Below are positions 41,485 through 50,425 of a stretch of DNA of 64,000 nt, in pieces. How positions within the stretch are numbered: the first letter of the stretch is position 1; every line of letters starts with the position of its first letter. The DNA is from Azophilus sp965221465 (GTDB lineage Bacteria > Pseudomonadota > Gammaproteobacteria > Pseudomonadales > Azotimanducaceae). A program made the translations under genes and the position numbers. The notes under the pieces were generated by a model. The model had not been told where the DNA came from. It made no database searches and worked only from the letters and a program-made list of their open reading frames with translations. The stretch covers positions 620,001-684,000 of the forward strand of contig OZ244892.1 of assembly GCA_965221465.1 (NCBI GenBank). Reading direction: 5' to 3'.

Positions 41485-42498
41485 ATGAACGTCGACCAGG
41501 TTCTCGACACCGCCGAGACGGCGGTCAGCCAGGCCCGGGACGAGGCGAGCCTCGAAGCCGTGCGGGTTCGCTACCTGGGCAGAAAGGGCGAGATGACCGC
41601 GCTGTTGAAATCGCTCGGGCGCATGGAGGCGGCGGAGCGGCCCCGCGCGGGCGCTGCCATCAACGCCGCGAAGGAGCGGCTGCAGTCGGCAATCGCGGAA
41701 CGCCGGCAGGTGCTGGTCAGGGAGCAGCTTGCCGACGAGATCGCCGCCGAATCCGTGGATGTGACGCTTCCCGGGCGCCAACCGGCCGGCGGCGGGCTGC
41801 ACCCGGTCACCCAGGTGATCGAACGTGTCGAGGCGATTTTCACCGGCGCCGGCTACGATGTGTACGCGGGCCTCGAGGTCGAGGACGACTACCACAACTT
41901 CGAAGCGCTCAACATCCCGCAGCATCACCCGGCGCGGTCGATGCACGATACCTTCTATTTCACCGACGGTACGCTCCTGCGCACGCATACGTCCCCGGCG
42001 CAGGTACGCGTCATGGAATCTCAGCCGCCGCCGATTCGCGTCATCTGTCCCGGACGCGTCTATCGCCGCGAAAGCGACCTGACCCACACGCCGATGTTCC
42101 ACCAGATCGAGGGGCTGGTGGTCGACCGCGGCATCGGCTTCGCCCACCTGAAAGGCACGGTCACGGATTTCACGAGGCGGTTCTTCGACAAGGACCTTGC
42201 GCTGCGCTTCCGGCCTTCCTATTTCCCGTTCACGGAGCCATCCGCCGAGGTGGACGTGCAGTGCGTGCATTGCCTGGGCAGCGGTTGTCGGGTCTGCAGC
42301 GGCACCGGATGGCTCGAGATCATGGGCTGTGGACTGGTGCATCCCAACGCGCTGGAAATGTCGGGAATCGACTCGGAATCCTGGTCGGGATTCGCGTTCG
42401 GCATGGGGGCCGACCGGCTGGCCATGCTGCTCTACGAGGTGAACGACAACCGCCTCTTTTTCGAGAACGACCTGCGTTTTCTCCGGCAGTTCAACTGA
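41485..42498 (+). CDS. pheS: Phenylalanine--tRNA ligase alpha subunit
   Basis: 337 residues. The catalytic alpha subunit of PheRS. Class II motifs are present: the coiled-coil arm (ARDEASLEAVRVRYLGRKGE), then HPVTQVIERVEAIFTGAGYD, motif 2 RVYRRESDLTHTPMFHQIEG, and the C-terminal GWLEIMGCGLVHPNALEM with GMGADRLAMLLY. ATG 41485 is used; an in-frame GTG at 41455 lies at the end of the upstream repeat. Unusually, pheT starts 538 bases later because of an intervening repeat. Confidence 0.97.
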   Translation: MNVDQVLDTAETAVSQARDEASLEAVRVRYLGRKGEMTALLKSLGRMEAAERPRAGAAINAAKERLQSAIAERRQVLVREQLADEIAAESVDVTLPGRQPAGGGLHPVTQVIERVEAIFTGAGYDVYAGLEVEDDYHNFEALNIPQHHPARSMHDTFYFTDGTLLRTHTSPAQVRVMESQPPPIRVICPGRVYRRESDLTHTPMFHQIEGLVVDRGIGFAHLKGTVTDFTRRFFDKDLALRFRPSYFPFTEPSAEVDVQCVHCLGSGCRVCSGTGWLEIMGCGLVHPNALEMSGIDSESWSGFAFGMGADRLAMLLYEVNDNRLFFENDLRFLRQFN

Positions 42499-42512
42499 GC
42501 GTCCGGGCTCGC

Positions 42513-42764
42513 ATGGAACACTTTTTCCAAGCTATTGATTTTGTTGAATTCGTTAGCGTGGCAAACATGGCCTTCGATCCGGCACCGAGAGCAGGTATAC
42601 GGTACGTGCATCCGGCGCACCAGGCGGAGGTGCTTACCGCGACGATGAGCGCAAGCACAAGCCTCAACAGCGCCGGATACACGCACCGCACACCTGCTCT
42701 CTCCCAGCGTATTGCAGATGTTCCCTGCAAGTCCGCGTCCCGGTGCCCCGGGGTGGAGTCTTTC
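42513..42764. repeat. Tandem structured repeat between pheS and pheT, copy 1
   Basis: A 252-base unit beginning ATGGAACACTTTTTCCAAG and ending GGAGTCTTTC. Its centre is a 31-bp inverted repeat (42587-42617 with 42672-42702) enclosing a second stem, GTGCTT (42630) with AAGCAC (42653). Copy 2 follows directly. The plus frame is open through both copies (84 codons each), but most differences between copies change the amino acid, so it is probably not coding. Confidence 0.85.
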
Positions 42765-43016
42765 ATGGAACACTTTTTCCAAGCGATTGATTTTATTGCA
42801 TTCGTTAACGTGGGGAACCGTTCCTTCTATTCGGCGCCGAGAACCGGTATGCGGTACGTGCATGCGGCGCACCAGGCGGCGGCGCTTACCGCTACGATAG
42901 GTGCAAGCGCGAGCCTCAACAGCGCCGCATACACGTACCGCACACCGGTTCTCTCCCAGCGGTTGTCAGGTGTTCCTTGCGCGTCCTCGTCCCGGCGCGC
43001 CGGGGTGGGTTCTTTC
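42765..43016. repeat. Tandem structured repeat between pheS and pheT, copy 2
   Basis: The second 252-base unit, roughly 80-85% identical to copy 1 by eye. The stem arms are at 42839-42869 and 42924-42954. Three base pairs of the outer stem and one of the inner stem (GCGCTT/AAGCGC) differ from copy 1 on both strands together. A third unit boundary, TTTCATGG, is seen at 43013-43020, just before pheT. Confidence 0.85.
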
Positions 43017-43036
43017 ATGGTCAGGAATTGCCGGCA

Positions 43037-45442
43037 GTGAAATTCAGCGAAGCATGGCTGAGGCAGTGGGTGAACCCGGATATCGGGCGCGAGGCGCTGC
43101 TCGAGCAACTCACCATGGCGGGGCTCGAGGTGGATGGGGTGGAACCCGTTGCCGAGCCGGTAACGGGTGTGGTCGCTGCCCGAATCGAGGCGGCGGAACC
43201 GCATCCCGATGCACCGAAACTCAAGGTATGTACCGTGCGGGATGGCGCCGACCGCCACCAGGTGGTTTGCGGCGCCCCCAATGCGCGTCCGGGGCTCGTC
43301 TCCGCCTATGCGCGTATCGGTGCGGAGTTGCCGGGAGGTGTCGAAATCGCCGAAGCGGAACTGCGTGGCGTCAGGTCGGTGGGCATGCTGTGCAGCGCCG
43401 CGGAACTCGGTCTGGGCACGGAGTCGGACACCATTGTGGAACTGAGTGAGGACTGCGAGGTCGGCGCAGACCTGGTGGCGGTGCTCGGCCTCGATGACGT
43501 CTCCATCGATCTGGACCTGACACCGAATCGCGGCGATTGCCTGGGGTTGCGGGGCCTGGCGAGAGAATTGGGTGTATTGAACGACCTGCCCGTGCGGAGC
43601 CCGCAGACGTCCCCGGTTCCCGCCTCCATCGAATCCACCTTTCCGGTCACCCTCGAAGACCCGTCGGGATGTCCGCGCTACCTCGGTCGCGTCATCGAGA
43701 ATGTCGATGTCAACGCAACCACACCGTTTTGGATGCAGGAACGCCTGCGCCGCTGCGGCTTCCGCAGCATCGACCCGGTGGTCGACGTGACCAACTACGT
43801 GATGGTCGAACTCGGGCAGCCCATGCATGCCTTCGACCTCGACCGGCTTGCCGGTGGTATCGTGGTGCGTTGCGCCCGTGCCGACGACACCCTGACGCTG
43901 CTCGACGGCCGCGAGATCGCACCCGACCCCGACGTGCTGCTGATTACCGACGGCGATGGGCCGGTGGCCGTGGCGGGCGTGATGGGCGGCGAACGCAGCG
44001 GCGTCGGTGCCGACACCACCAATGTGTTCCTCGAGTGTGCATTCTTTGCGCCGCTGGTCGTTGCCGGTGCGGCCCGGCGGCTTGGCCTGCACACCGATGC
44101 CTCGCATCGCTACGAGCGCGGGGTCGATTTCGCCTTGCAGGCACAGGCGGTGGAGCGCGCCACCGAGTTGCTGCTCGATATCGTCGGCGGAAAGGCCGGG
44201 CCGGTGCGGGAATCGGTGGACCCGGCGCATTTGCCGGCGTGCCCCACGGTCACCTTGCGCCAGGCGCGTCTGGACGAACTGGCGGGTGTGGCCATTGCCC
44301 CGGGCGAGGTTGACCGGGCGCTGGAGCGGCTCGATTTCGAACTCGTCGAACGAACCGCCTCGGAGGATGCCGGCGTTGTCTGGAAGGTTGTGGCGCCAAG
44401 CCATCGGTTCGATATCCGCATCGAGGCGGACCTGGTTGAAGAAGTTTGCCGAATTCACGGCTACGACCGCATTCCCGGCCTCTTGCCGGAGGCGCCTATG
44501 GCCCTTGGCAGCGTGCCGTTGGCGCAAAGCGGAGAACACCGGGTGAAACGATTGCTGGCTGCCGGCGGTTTTCAGGAAGTCGTCACGTACAGCTTCGTCG
44601 ACCCGGTCATCCAGGACCTGCTGGACCCGGATGGCGCGGCGCTGGCGCTTGCCAACCCGATGTCTGTCGAACAATCGGTCATGCGGACCAATCTGCTGCC
44701 GGGGTTGATCGACGCGTTGCGGGTCAATGCCCAGCGGCAACAAACCGGAGCGAGGTTGTTCGAACTGGGATACTGTTTCAGGCTCAGGCCGGCAAAGGGG
44801 CCGGGTGAGAACGGCCTCGAACAGGTTGCCATGCTCGGCGGCCTGCTGTGGGGCGAGCGAACGCCGGAAAGCTGGCATACGAAGACGGTCGGCGTGGATT
44901 TCTTCGACCTGAAGGGAGCGGTGGAACAACTGCTCGACTGGACCGGTACTGCCGATATCGCCTTCGAACCCATCGACGACCCGGTTCTGCACCCCGGCCA
45001 GCGAGCGGCAATTCTTGCCGGCGGCACACCGATAGGGCGCCTCGGCCGCCTGCACCCGGAACTCGAACACCGTCTCGACATCGGCCCTGGCATCCATGTA
45101 TTCGAGTTGCAGCGCGATGCAGTGCTCTCCTATCGGCCGCGCAAGGCCGCGGCCATCTCGAGAATGCCCAGCGTCCGCCGTGACCTCGCCCTGGTCGTCG
45201 ACGAGTCGGTTGCCGCGGCTGCAGTGCGCTCGACCCTGGCCGATGCCCTGGGCGATATTCTCGTCGACTTAACACTGTTTGACGTCTACCGCGGAGAGGG
45301 TATTGAAAGTAATGAAAAAAGCATCGCCGTAGGGTTGACGTTTCAGCACCCATCGGCGACCCTTGCAGAGGGGGAAATCTCTGGATATGTAGCCAAGGCC
45401 GTCGCAGCCCTGCAGTCCAGCTTGGGGGCCAGGCTCCGCTAG
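43037..45442 (+). CDS. pheT: Phenylalanine--tRNA ligase beta subunit
   Basis: 801 residues, the normal length. N-terminal (V)KFSEAWLRQWVNPDIGREAL, an EMAP-II-like tRNA-binding domain (AEPHPDAPKLKVCTVRDGAD; VVCGAPNARPGLVSAYARIG), the B3/B4 editing domains, the B5 domain and the C-terminal anticodon-binding FDX-ACB domain (RMPSVRRDLALVVDESVAAA). The start is GTG 43037 with CAGGAA about 10 bases before; the longer frame from 42977 would begin inside repeat DNA. ihfA follows, as in other gammaproteobacteria. Confidence 0.97.
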   Translation: MKFSEAWLRQWVNPDIGREALLEQLTMAGLEVDGVEPVAEPVTGVVAARIEAAEPHPDAPKLKVCTVRDGADRHQVVCGAPNARPGLVSAYARIGAELPGGVEIAEAELRGVRSVGMLCSAAELGLGTESDTIVELSEDCEVGADLVAVLGLDDVSIDLDLTPNRGDCLGLRGLARELGVLNDLPVRSPQTSPVPASIESTFPVTLEDPSGCPRYLGRVIENVDVNATTPFWMQERLRRCGFRSIDPVVDVTNYVMVELGQPMHAFDLDRLAGGIVVRCARADDTLTLLDGREIAPDPDVLLITDGDGPVAVAGVMGGERSGVGADTTNVFLECAFFAPLVVAGAARRLGLHTDASHRYERGVDFALQAQAVERATELLLDIVGGKAGPVRESVDPAHLPACPTVTLRQARLDELAGVAIAPGEVDRALERLDFELVERTASEDAGVVWKVVAPSHRFDIRIEADLVEEVCRIHGYDRIPGLLPEAPMALGSVPLAQSGEHRVKRLLAAGGFQEVVTYSFVDPVIQDLLDPDGAALALANPMSVEQSVMRTNLLPGLIDALRVNAQRQQTGARLFELGYCFRLRPAKGPGENGLEQVAMLGGLLWGERTPESWHTKTVGVDFFDLKGAVEQLLDWTGTADIAFEPIDDPVLHPGQRAAILAGGTPIGRLGRLHPELEHRLDIGPGIHVFELQRDAVLSYRPRKAAAISRMPSVRRDLALVVDESVAAAAVRSTLADALGDILVDLTLFDVYRGEGIESNEKSIAVGLTFQHPSATLAEGEISGYVAKAVAALQSSLGARLR

Positions 45443-45479
45443 CCGGCCAGTGGCGAGCAGTCAAAAACGGGTCGACCGA

Positions 45480-45806
45480 ATGGATGCAAAAACACCTCTG
45501 GGGGCGCTGACCAAGGCGGAAATGGCAGACCGCCTCTTCGAGGAACTCGGCCTGAACAAGCGCGAGGCGAAAGAGATCGTTGAACTGTTCTTTGGCGAGG
45601 TTTCCAGTTCGCTGGAAGATAACGAACAGGTCAAGCTCTCGGGTTTCGGCAATTTCGACCTGCGCGAAAAAGGCGAAAGACCGGGGCGCAACCCCAAAAC
45701 CGGGGTAGAAATCCCCATCACCGCCCGACGGGTGGTGACCTTCCGGCCCGGCCAGAAACTGAAAGCGCGCGTGGAAGGCTACGGTGGACCCGGAACCGAC
45801 GGCTGA
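45480..45806 (+). CDS. ihfA: Integration host factor alpha subunit
   Basis: 108 residues of the HU/IHF DNA-bending family. Key blocks: LTKAEMADRLFEELGLNKRE, the DNABII signature GFGNFDLREKGERPGRNPKT followed by GVEIPITARRVVTFRPGQKL. The RNPKTG loop carries the intercalating proline arm. It directly follows pheT, its standard place. ATG 45480 is used; ATG 45484 is out of frame. The 3' end overlaps the merR-type gene by 23 bases. Confidence 0.95.
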   Translation: MDAKTPLGALTKAEMADRLFEELGLNKREAKEIVELFFGEVSSSLEDNEQVKLSGFGNFDLREKGERPGRNPKTGVEIPITARRVVTFRPGQKLKARVEGYGGPGTDG

Positions 45807-46137
45807 CCTTCAGCCCATACCCGGCAAGCGGTACTTCAAGATCGGCGAGGTCAGCGAACTCTGTAACGTCAAGCCCCATGTGCTGCGTTACTGGGAACAG
45901 GAATTTCCACAGATCAAACCGGTAAGGCGGACGGGCAACCGCCGCTATTACCAGCGTCAGGATGTCCTCGTCGTCAGGCAGATACGCTCGCTCCTCTACG
46001 ATCAGGGATTCACCATCAGCGGCGCCCGTCAACGCCTCGCGGGCGAAGACGCCAGGCAGGATCAGACGCGCTTCAAACTGCTGGTCAGGCAGATGATCAC
46101 CGAAATGGAGAGCCTGCTGCAGGTGCTGAAATCCTAG
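45784..46137 (+). CDS. MerR-family transcriptional regulator
   Basis: 117 residues. An N-terminal MerR winged helix: RYFKIGEVSELCNVKPHVLR and YWEQEFPQIKPVRRTGNRRY, followed by a coiled dimer helix, with no metal-binding cysteines. A short MerR-like gene after ihfA is the usual gammaproteobacterial arrangement; its target is generally unknown. The start is GTG 45784 inside the end of ihfA, so it is translationally coupled. Confidence 0.9.
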   Translation: MDPEPTADLQPIPGKRYFKIGEVSELCNVKPHVLRYWEQEFPQIKPVRRTGNRRYYQRQDVLVVRQIRSLLYDQGFTISGARQRLAGEDARQDQTRFKLLVRQMITEMESLLQVLKS

Positions 46138-46269
46138 CCCGCACCCGTCACCAGCTTTCGTCGCGAGGGCGTCGACGTTTCGTCGCTGAAGCAAAACGCG
46201 CCGTCCTGCGCGGCCGCGCAGGGCGAGTGCATCGGCGTCCGCAGCAGGAAGTTGGTGACGGATGCGAGC
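46137..46269. repeat. Dispersed inverted-repeat element, copy R5 (reference copy)
   Basis: A 133-bp element abutting the merR stop codon. The ends GTCACCAGCTTTCGTCGCGA and AGGAAGTTGGTGACGG are imperfect inverted repeats. The core runs GGGCGTCGACGTTTCGTCGC, AAGCAAAACGCGCC and the palindrome CCTGCGCGGCCGCGCAGG. Other copies are R1 145, R2 11228, R3 36341, R4 39438, R6 62150. Confidence 0.75.
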
Positions 46270-46410
46270 CAGGTGGTCTCGGCGCAACGATCCCGGCCCG
46301 CTGGCGTTGGGGCCCGAGTTGCCGGTTCACCCACCTGTCGCATTCGACAGCCAGCAATGCTCATTTTGGCGTTCGGTCGCATTGTCGAAGGCTTACCGTA
46401 CCGCCACCCC

Positions 46411-46434
46411 AACGGCCCAACGGCCCAACGGCCC
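46411..46434. repeat. Short tandem repeat, 3 x 8 bp
   Basis: AACGGCCC is repeated three times in the gap between the merR-type gene and tRNA-Pro. The rest of this roughly 290-base gap (46270-46558) shows no gene. Confidence 0.75.
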
Positions 46435-46558
46435 AATGGTCAAGTCTCCGTGACGGCAGGCTCCGCGAGGGTATCGATACTCATGATGGGAATCGCCGTT
46501 GCACAGCAAGGATTCTTCTAAACGTTCGTCACTCTCGGTATCATGCCGCAGTCGTCTG

Positions 46559-46635
46559 CGGGGCGTAGCGCAGTCTGGTAGCGCACTTGACTGGGGGTCA
46601 AGTGGTCGTGGGTTCAAATCCCGCCGCCCCGACCA
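46559..46635 (+). tRNA. tRNA-Pro (anticodon GGG)
   Basis: A 77-base cloverleaf with encoded CCA. The acceptor stem CGGGGCG pairs with CGCCCCG, the D-arm is GCGCAGTCTGGTAGCGC, the anticodon stem-loop CTTGA-CTGGGGG-TCAAG gives GGG, and the T-arm contains GTGGGTTCAAATCCCGC. CGGGG at the 5' end is typical of tRNA-Pro. Confidence 0.96.
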
Positions 46636-46670
46636 AAGCTCTGCTTCCTGCAGCATTTCGGAAACGGATC

Positions 46671-46739
46671 ATGGCCTCTCCGCTCAGGCCGCCACGAACC
46701 GGCGAACCGATACTTCTGTACGCCCCTGATGCGCATGCC
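46671..46739. repeat. 69-bp repeat after tRNA-Pro, first member
   Basis: TCAGGCCGCCACGAACCGGC and the flanking bases recur in the same orientation at 51565-51633 with about 80% identity over 69 bases. Many of the differences are C/T changes. Confidence 0.6.
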
Positions 46740-46833
46740 TGTCAGTCGATGGGGGCAACGCTGCACAACTGGTTGTTCCGCCTTCGCCGGCCGCCGAATA
46801 GTCCGACGCGAATCAGGATAAGGGGAAAAGAAC

Positions 46834-47652
46834 ATGAGTCTGAAGGGAAAAGTAGCGGTCGTCACAGGCGCGGGCCAGGGCATGGGTCGCGCGATCACGC
46901 GAAAACTGGCTTCGGAGGGCGCGGCCGTGGCGGCGCTGGATTTGAACGCCGAAGCGGTCCAGGAGACGGTTGAAGGATTGGACAACGCGGTCGCCCTCAC
47001 CTGCAATGTCAGCGACAGCGGTGCGGTGAATGCCGCGTTTGCGGAAGCCGAAGGTCAATTAGGCCCCATCACCATTCTGGTCAACAACGCCGGCATTGGT
47101 CGTGCGCCCAACGATGGCAGCGATGAGATGTATGAGCTGATGGCCAGGCGGAACGAGGAATTGGCTGCCGGTAAGGCACCCGAGACGCATGTCGATCACA
47201 TCATCTTCATGGAAGATGACGGATGGCAAGGGGTGATGGGCGTGAATCTGGATGGTGCCTTTTATTGCGCCCGCGCGGCGGTGCGCTCGATGGTGGCTGC
47301 AGGGAACGCGGGCTCGATCGTCAGCATTGCCTCCACGGCAGCGCAATCAGGCGAAGGCCCGATTCACTATGTCACCAGTAAAGCGGCGATCATTGGTCTC
47401 ACGCGCGGGCTTGCGCGCGAGCTCGGGGGGCGCAAGATTCGCGTCAACGCCGTGGCACCCGGTCCGACCAATACCCCGATCATGAGTGGCATTCCAGATG
47501 AGTGGATCAAGGACATGGAGAGCGCCATTCCCCTCGGTCGTATGGCAGAGCCGCCCGAGATTGCCGAAGCGGTCTGTTGGTTGGCGAGCGATGCCTCGAG
47601 TATGTGTACCGGTTCGGTCCTCGTCGCCAACGGCGGCAGCTACTTTTTCTGA
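46834..47652 (+). CDS. Short-chain dehydrogenase/reductase (SDR)
   Basis: 272 residues, a classical SDR. The cofactor site is TGAGQGMGRA (TGxxxGxG), NNAG is at about 88, and the catalytic Ser-Tyr-Lys set is IVSIASTAAQ followed by YVTSK. PGPTNTPIM follows the active site. An extra 35-residue loop after NNAGIGRAP (DEMYELMARRNEELAAGKAP) is longer than usual. It would interconvert a secondary alcohol and ketone with NAD(P)H; the substrate is unknown. AAGGGGA lies about 9 bases before the ATG. It is convergent with the disrupted DUF1214-like gene. Confidence 0.9.
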   Translation: MSLKGKVAVVTGAGQGMGRAITRKLASEGAAVAALDLNAEAVQETVEGLDNAVALTCNVSDSGAVNAAFAEAEGQLGPITILVNNAGIGRAPNDGSDEMYELMARRNEELAAGKAPETHVDHIIFMEDDGWQGVMGVNLDGAFYCARAAVRSMVAAGNAGSIVSIASTAAQSGEGPIHYVTSKAAIIGLTRGLARELGGRKIRVNAVAPGPTNTPIMSGIPDEWIKDMESAIPLGRMAEPPEIAEAVCWLASDASSMCTGSVLVANGGSYFF

Positions 47653-47695
47653 CGCGTGATTTCACGGAAGACCGCCAGCGATGGCGCATCGCTTT

Positions 47696-47957
47696 TCAGT
47701 GCCAGGGTTTCAGGTGCGGATAGTGTTGCCGCTGCGCCATAGCCTCTGCCCGTTGTACTTTGGACACGCGGTGCCCGGTGGGCAGCACGTCGAGCAACTT
47801 GGCCAGAGGAACCACCTCTGCGACCGGGGTGTCGGTCGCAGTCAGGGATCGGTCCAATCCTTGCCAACGCATCATGAGGTAGCCGGTATCGCTACCGGCG
47901 GGATCCAGCCAGTTTGCCACGCCTGGATCTTTCAGGCTGACCACGTAACGTACGTGC
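47696..47957 (-). pseudogene. C-terminal fragment of the IS66-split DUF1214-like gene
   Basis: The minus strand reads YVVSLKDPGVANWLDPAGSD, TGYLMMRWQGLDRS and on to a stop at 47696. DPGVxNWLDxxG with a following RW is characteristic of DUF1214-type proteins. It continues in frame from the 50509-51508 fragment once the 2551-bp IS and one copy of the 8-bp repeat are removed. Confidence 0.8.
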
Positions 47958-47986
47958 GTAAGCGGTGCGTCAGCCCCACCTGCACA

Positions 47987-49576
47987 TCAGCTTGAAGCTG
48001 GTGTAAAGGCCCAAGGCAGCAAGCGGTCGATCTCCGAGGCCGGATGCCCATTGGCGATGGCTTCGAGCGTGGCTTTGAGATAGGCGTAGGGGTTGACGTC
48101 GTTCATCTTCGCCGTTTCGATCAGCGTAGCGATGCGAGCCCAGGCCGCGCCACCTTCGTCATGGCCCGCGAACAATGCGTTCTTGCGATTCAGCGCCAGC
48201 GGCCGGATCGCGTTTTCAACCACGTTGTTGTCCATCTCGACCCGGCCGTCGGTGAGGAACACCTGCAACCCCTCCCAGTGATTGCCGATGTAGGCCAGCT
48301 TCTCGCCCAGGCGCGACTTCGGCGAGACCCGGGCGCGTTGCCGGCGCAACCACACCCCGAAGTCCTCGACCAGCGGCGCAGTGCGCGCCTGGCGCACGGC
48401 AAGCCGAACCTCGGGCGGTTCCCCACGGATTTCCTTCTCCACAGCGTACATCGCCGCAATACGCCGCAGACCGTCGGCGGCAACCTCCGAGCGGTGGCTG
48501 TCCTGGATCTCACACAGTTTGCGCCGGACGTGAGCCCAACAGAAACAGCGGACCACCCCCTTGCCGGGAACCGCCACCACGTTGTAGCCGGCATACCCGT
48601 CAACGTGCAGCTTCCCTTCGAATCCGGTGAGAAAACCCTCGGCGTGGCGACCGCCACGGCCAGGCGCGTAGAAGAACACCACCCCCGGCGGGTCCGAACC
48701 CGACCACGGCCGTTCATCGCGGGCCAGTGCCCACAAATACCCCGTCTTGGTCTTGCCACGGCCCGGATCCAGCACCGGCGCCCGGGTCTCGTCCATGAAC
48801 AAATGCCCGGATCGCTTCAGGTGCCAGGCCAGCCGGTCCACCACCGGCCGCAGATGAAACGATGCCTTGCCCACCCAGCCGGCCAGCGTGGAGCGGTGCA
48901 ACGTCACGCCCAAGCGCGCGTACAGCTGCGATTGGCGGTAGAGCGGCAAATGGTCCGCATACTTCGAAACGAGCACCTGTGCCAGAGTTCCCTCGGTCGG
49001 CAGCCCGCCCTCGATCAGATGCGCCGGCGCCGCCGCCTGGACGACGCCCTGCTCACAGGTGCGGCAGGCGTACTTCGGGCGCACCGTGACGATGACGCGG
49101 AGCGTCGCCGGTTCGATATCGAGCCGTTCGCTGCGATCCTCACCGATGCGCACCATCTCCCCGCAGCCGCAGGGACACGCCGTGCTGTCCGGCTCGATGA
49201 TCCGTTCGATGCGCTCGAGGTGCTTCGGCAGTTGCCCGATATTGCGTCGGGCGCGGCGCCTGCCTGCCGGCGGACTCACCGGCACGCTCGGCTCGATGGC
49301 GGCCTCGACCTCGCTCACCGCCCCTTCCAGATCCTCGAACGCCAACTGGCGATCGTTGCTGCTCAACTTCTCGGACTTCCGGTGAAAGATCAGCCGACGC
49401 AGTTCGTTGACCAGGTGTTCCAAGCGACGGTTGGAATCGGCGAGCAACTCGACCTGCGCGCGTAGCGCTTCGTTGTCGGCCTGCTCGCGCTCAAGCGTCG
49501 CGCTCTGCGCTTCGAAGAGCTTCCGATGGGCGTCTGGCAACGCCTTGAGATCGACCGTTTGCAGCTGCGCTTGCAT
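47987..49576 (-). CDS. tnpC: IS66-family transposase (TnpC)
   Basis: 529 residues. N-terminal coiled region (QSATLEREQADNEALRAQVE), the conserved RLIFHRKSEKL, a zinc-finger-like block (DSTACPCGCGEMVRIGEDRS; PKYACRTCEQG), then the DDE catalytic core (HLFMDETRAPVLDPGRGKTK; VHVDGYAGYN-like LHVDGYAGYNVVAV; CFCWAHVRRKL; DGRVEMDNNVVENAIRPLAL). Full length and uninterrupted. The element's other two genes are upstream on the same strand. Confidence 0.95.
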   Translation of the reverse strand: MQAQLQTVDLKALPDAHRKLFEAQSATLEREQADNEALRAQVELLADSNRRLEHLVNELRRLIFHRKSEKLSSNDRQLAFEDLEGAVSEVEAAIEPSVPVSPPAGRRRARRNIGQLPKHLERIERIIEPDSTACPCGCGEMVRIGEDRSERLDIEPATLRVIVTVRPKYACRTCEQGVVQAAAPAHLIEGGLPTEGTLAQVLVSKYADHLPLYRQSQLYARLGVTLHRSTLAGWVGKASFHLRPVVDRLAWHLKRSGHLFMDETRAPVLDPGRGKTKTGYLWALARDERPWSGSDPPGVVFFYAPGRGGRHAEGFLTGFEGKLHVDGYAGYNVVAVPGKGVVRCFCWAHVRRKLCEIQDSHRSEVAADGLRRIAAMYAVEKEIRGEPPEVRLAVRQARTAPLVEDFGVWLRRQRARVSPKSRLGEKLAYIGNHWEGLQVFLTDGRVEMDNNVVENAIRPLALNRKNALFAGHDEGGAAWARIATLIETAKMNDVNPYAYLKATLEAIANGHPASEIDRLLPWAFTPASS

Positions 49577-49616
49577 CGCGAAATACTAACAAAATATCAG
49601 GGAGTTATAAACGAAA

Positions 49617-49638
49617 ATCGGCCCGAAACGGGCCGATC
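49617..49638. other. Perfect hairpin in the tnpB-tnpC gap of the IS
   Basis: ATCGGCCCG-AAA-CGGGCCGAT is a 9-bp perfect stem with a three-base loop, between tnpB and tnpC. It may limit transcription from tnpA-tnpB into the transposase gene. Confidence 0.5.
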
Positions 49639-49664
49639 GCCAGCCGCTGCGGCCGCCTCGAGAA

Positions 49665-50018
49665 TCAGGCCGCGACGCGCGGCTTGCGCACCTTCACCGA
49701 CCACACCCGACGCCAGTCCAATCCTTCGAACAACGCCTCGAACTGCGCCCGGGAGAGCCGCATCACGCCGTTGTGAACCGACGGCCAGGCAAACCGGCCC
49801 TGCTCCAGGCGCTTGTACGCCAGCACCAGGCCCGTGCCGTCAAACCACAGCACCTTGATCCGGTCGGCACGCTTGGCTCTGAAGACATAAGCCACCCCCG
49901 AATACGGGTCCAGACCCAGCTCGTTTTGCACCACCGCGGCCAGCCCGTCATGACCCTTGCGGAAATCCACCGGCTCGCTCGCCACCAGAATCCGTTGACC
50001 GGCCAACGACACCATCAC
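49665..50018 (-). CDS. tnpB: IS66 accessory protein TnpB (Orf2)
   Basis: 117 residues. The signature of IS66 Orf2 is intact: ILVASEPVDFRKGHDGLAAV, then VAYVFRAKRADRIKVLWFDG and TGLVLAYKRLEQGRFAWP. It is required together with TnpA and TnpC for IS66-type transposition. The start overlaps the end of tnpA (4 bases). Confidence 0.95.
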   Translation of the reverse strand: MMVSLAGQRILVASEPVDFRKGHDGLAAVVQNELGLDPYSGVAYVFRAKRADRIKVLWFDGTGLVLAYKRLEQGRFAWPSVHNGVMRLSRAQFEALFEGLDWRRVWSVKVRKPRVAA

Positions 50019-50425
50019 CGCTGCCCCGCCAGCGCCGCCGCAATGGTCGCGATCCCGGCCGGGTCGGTGGCCCCCTCCAGCCGAACCGTCACGCCGCGTC
50101 CTTCAATCACCGCCGACGGCGCCGCGTCCACCTCCACGGCGGCGAAGCCCACATCCGGCCCTGCCGGCGACGAGGGCGGCGCAACCAGACGGCCCCGACG
50201 CAACAGTGTTCGCCAGGTCGACAATCGGTTCCGCGGAATGCCGTGCCGTTCGGCCACCGCCGCGATCGTTTCCGACGAGGCAAAGCTCTCGCGTGCAATC
50301 CGGATCTTCTCTTCCACGCTCCAGGACCGCCGCGTCCTTCGCTTGCGCCTAACCGCCGCCGTTCCATTAGCAGGCGCCCCCTCGCCACGCCCCTCATCGC
50401 CAGCCTTCAAATCATCGCTCTGCAT
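50015..50425 (-). CDS. tnpA: IS66 accessory protein TnpA (Orf1)
   Basis: 136 residues. Contains the HTH characteristic of IS66 Orf1: RSWSVEEKIRIARESFASSE, then VAERHGIPRNRLSTWRTLLR, followed by a variable tail. It starts 83 bases inside the right end of the element. Confidence 0.92.
   Translation of the reverse strand: MQSDDLKAGDEGRGEGAPANGTAAVRRKRRTRRSWSVEEKIRIARESFASSETIAAVAERHGIPRNRLSTWRTLLRRGRLVAPPSSPAGPDVGFAAVEVDAAPSAVIEGRGVTVRLEGATDPAGIATIAAALAGQR

Noticed and set aside
42513..43040. A 175-codon open frame with two 84-residue repeats (MEHFFQAIDF...) between pheS and pheT, and minus-strand frames with a hydrophobic stretch.
   Set aside because: No ribosome binding site for copy 1, most differences between copies change the amino acid, and the differences are explained by preserved base pairing. 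The minus frame stops early in copy 2.
32703..46434. CRISPR array.
   Set aside because: Short tandem repeats at 32703 and 46411 have no spacers, and no cas gene is present anywhere in the window.
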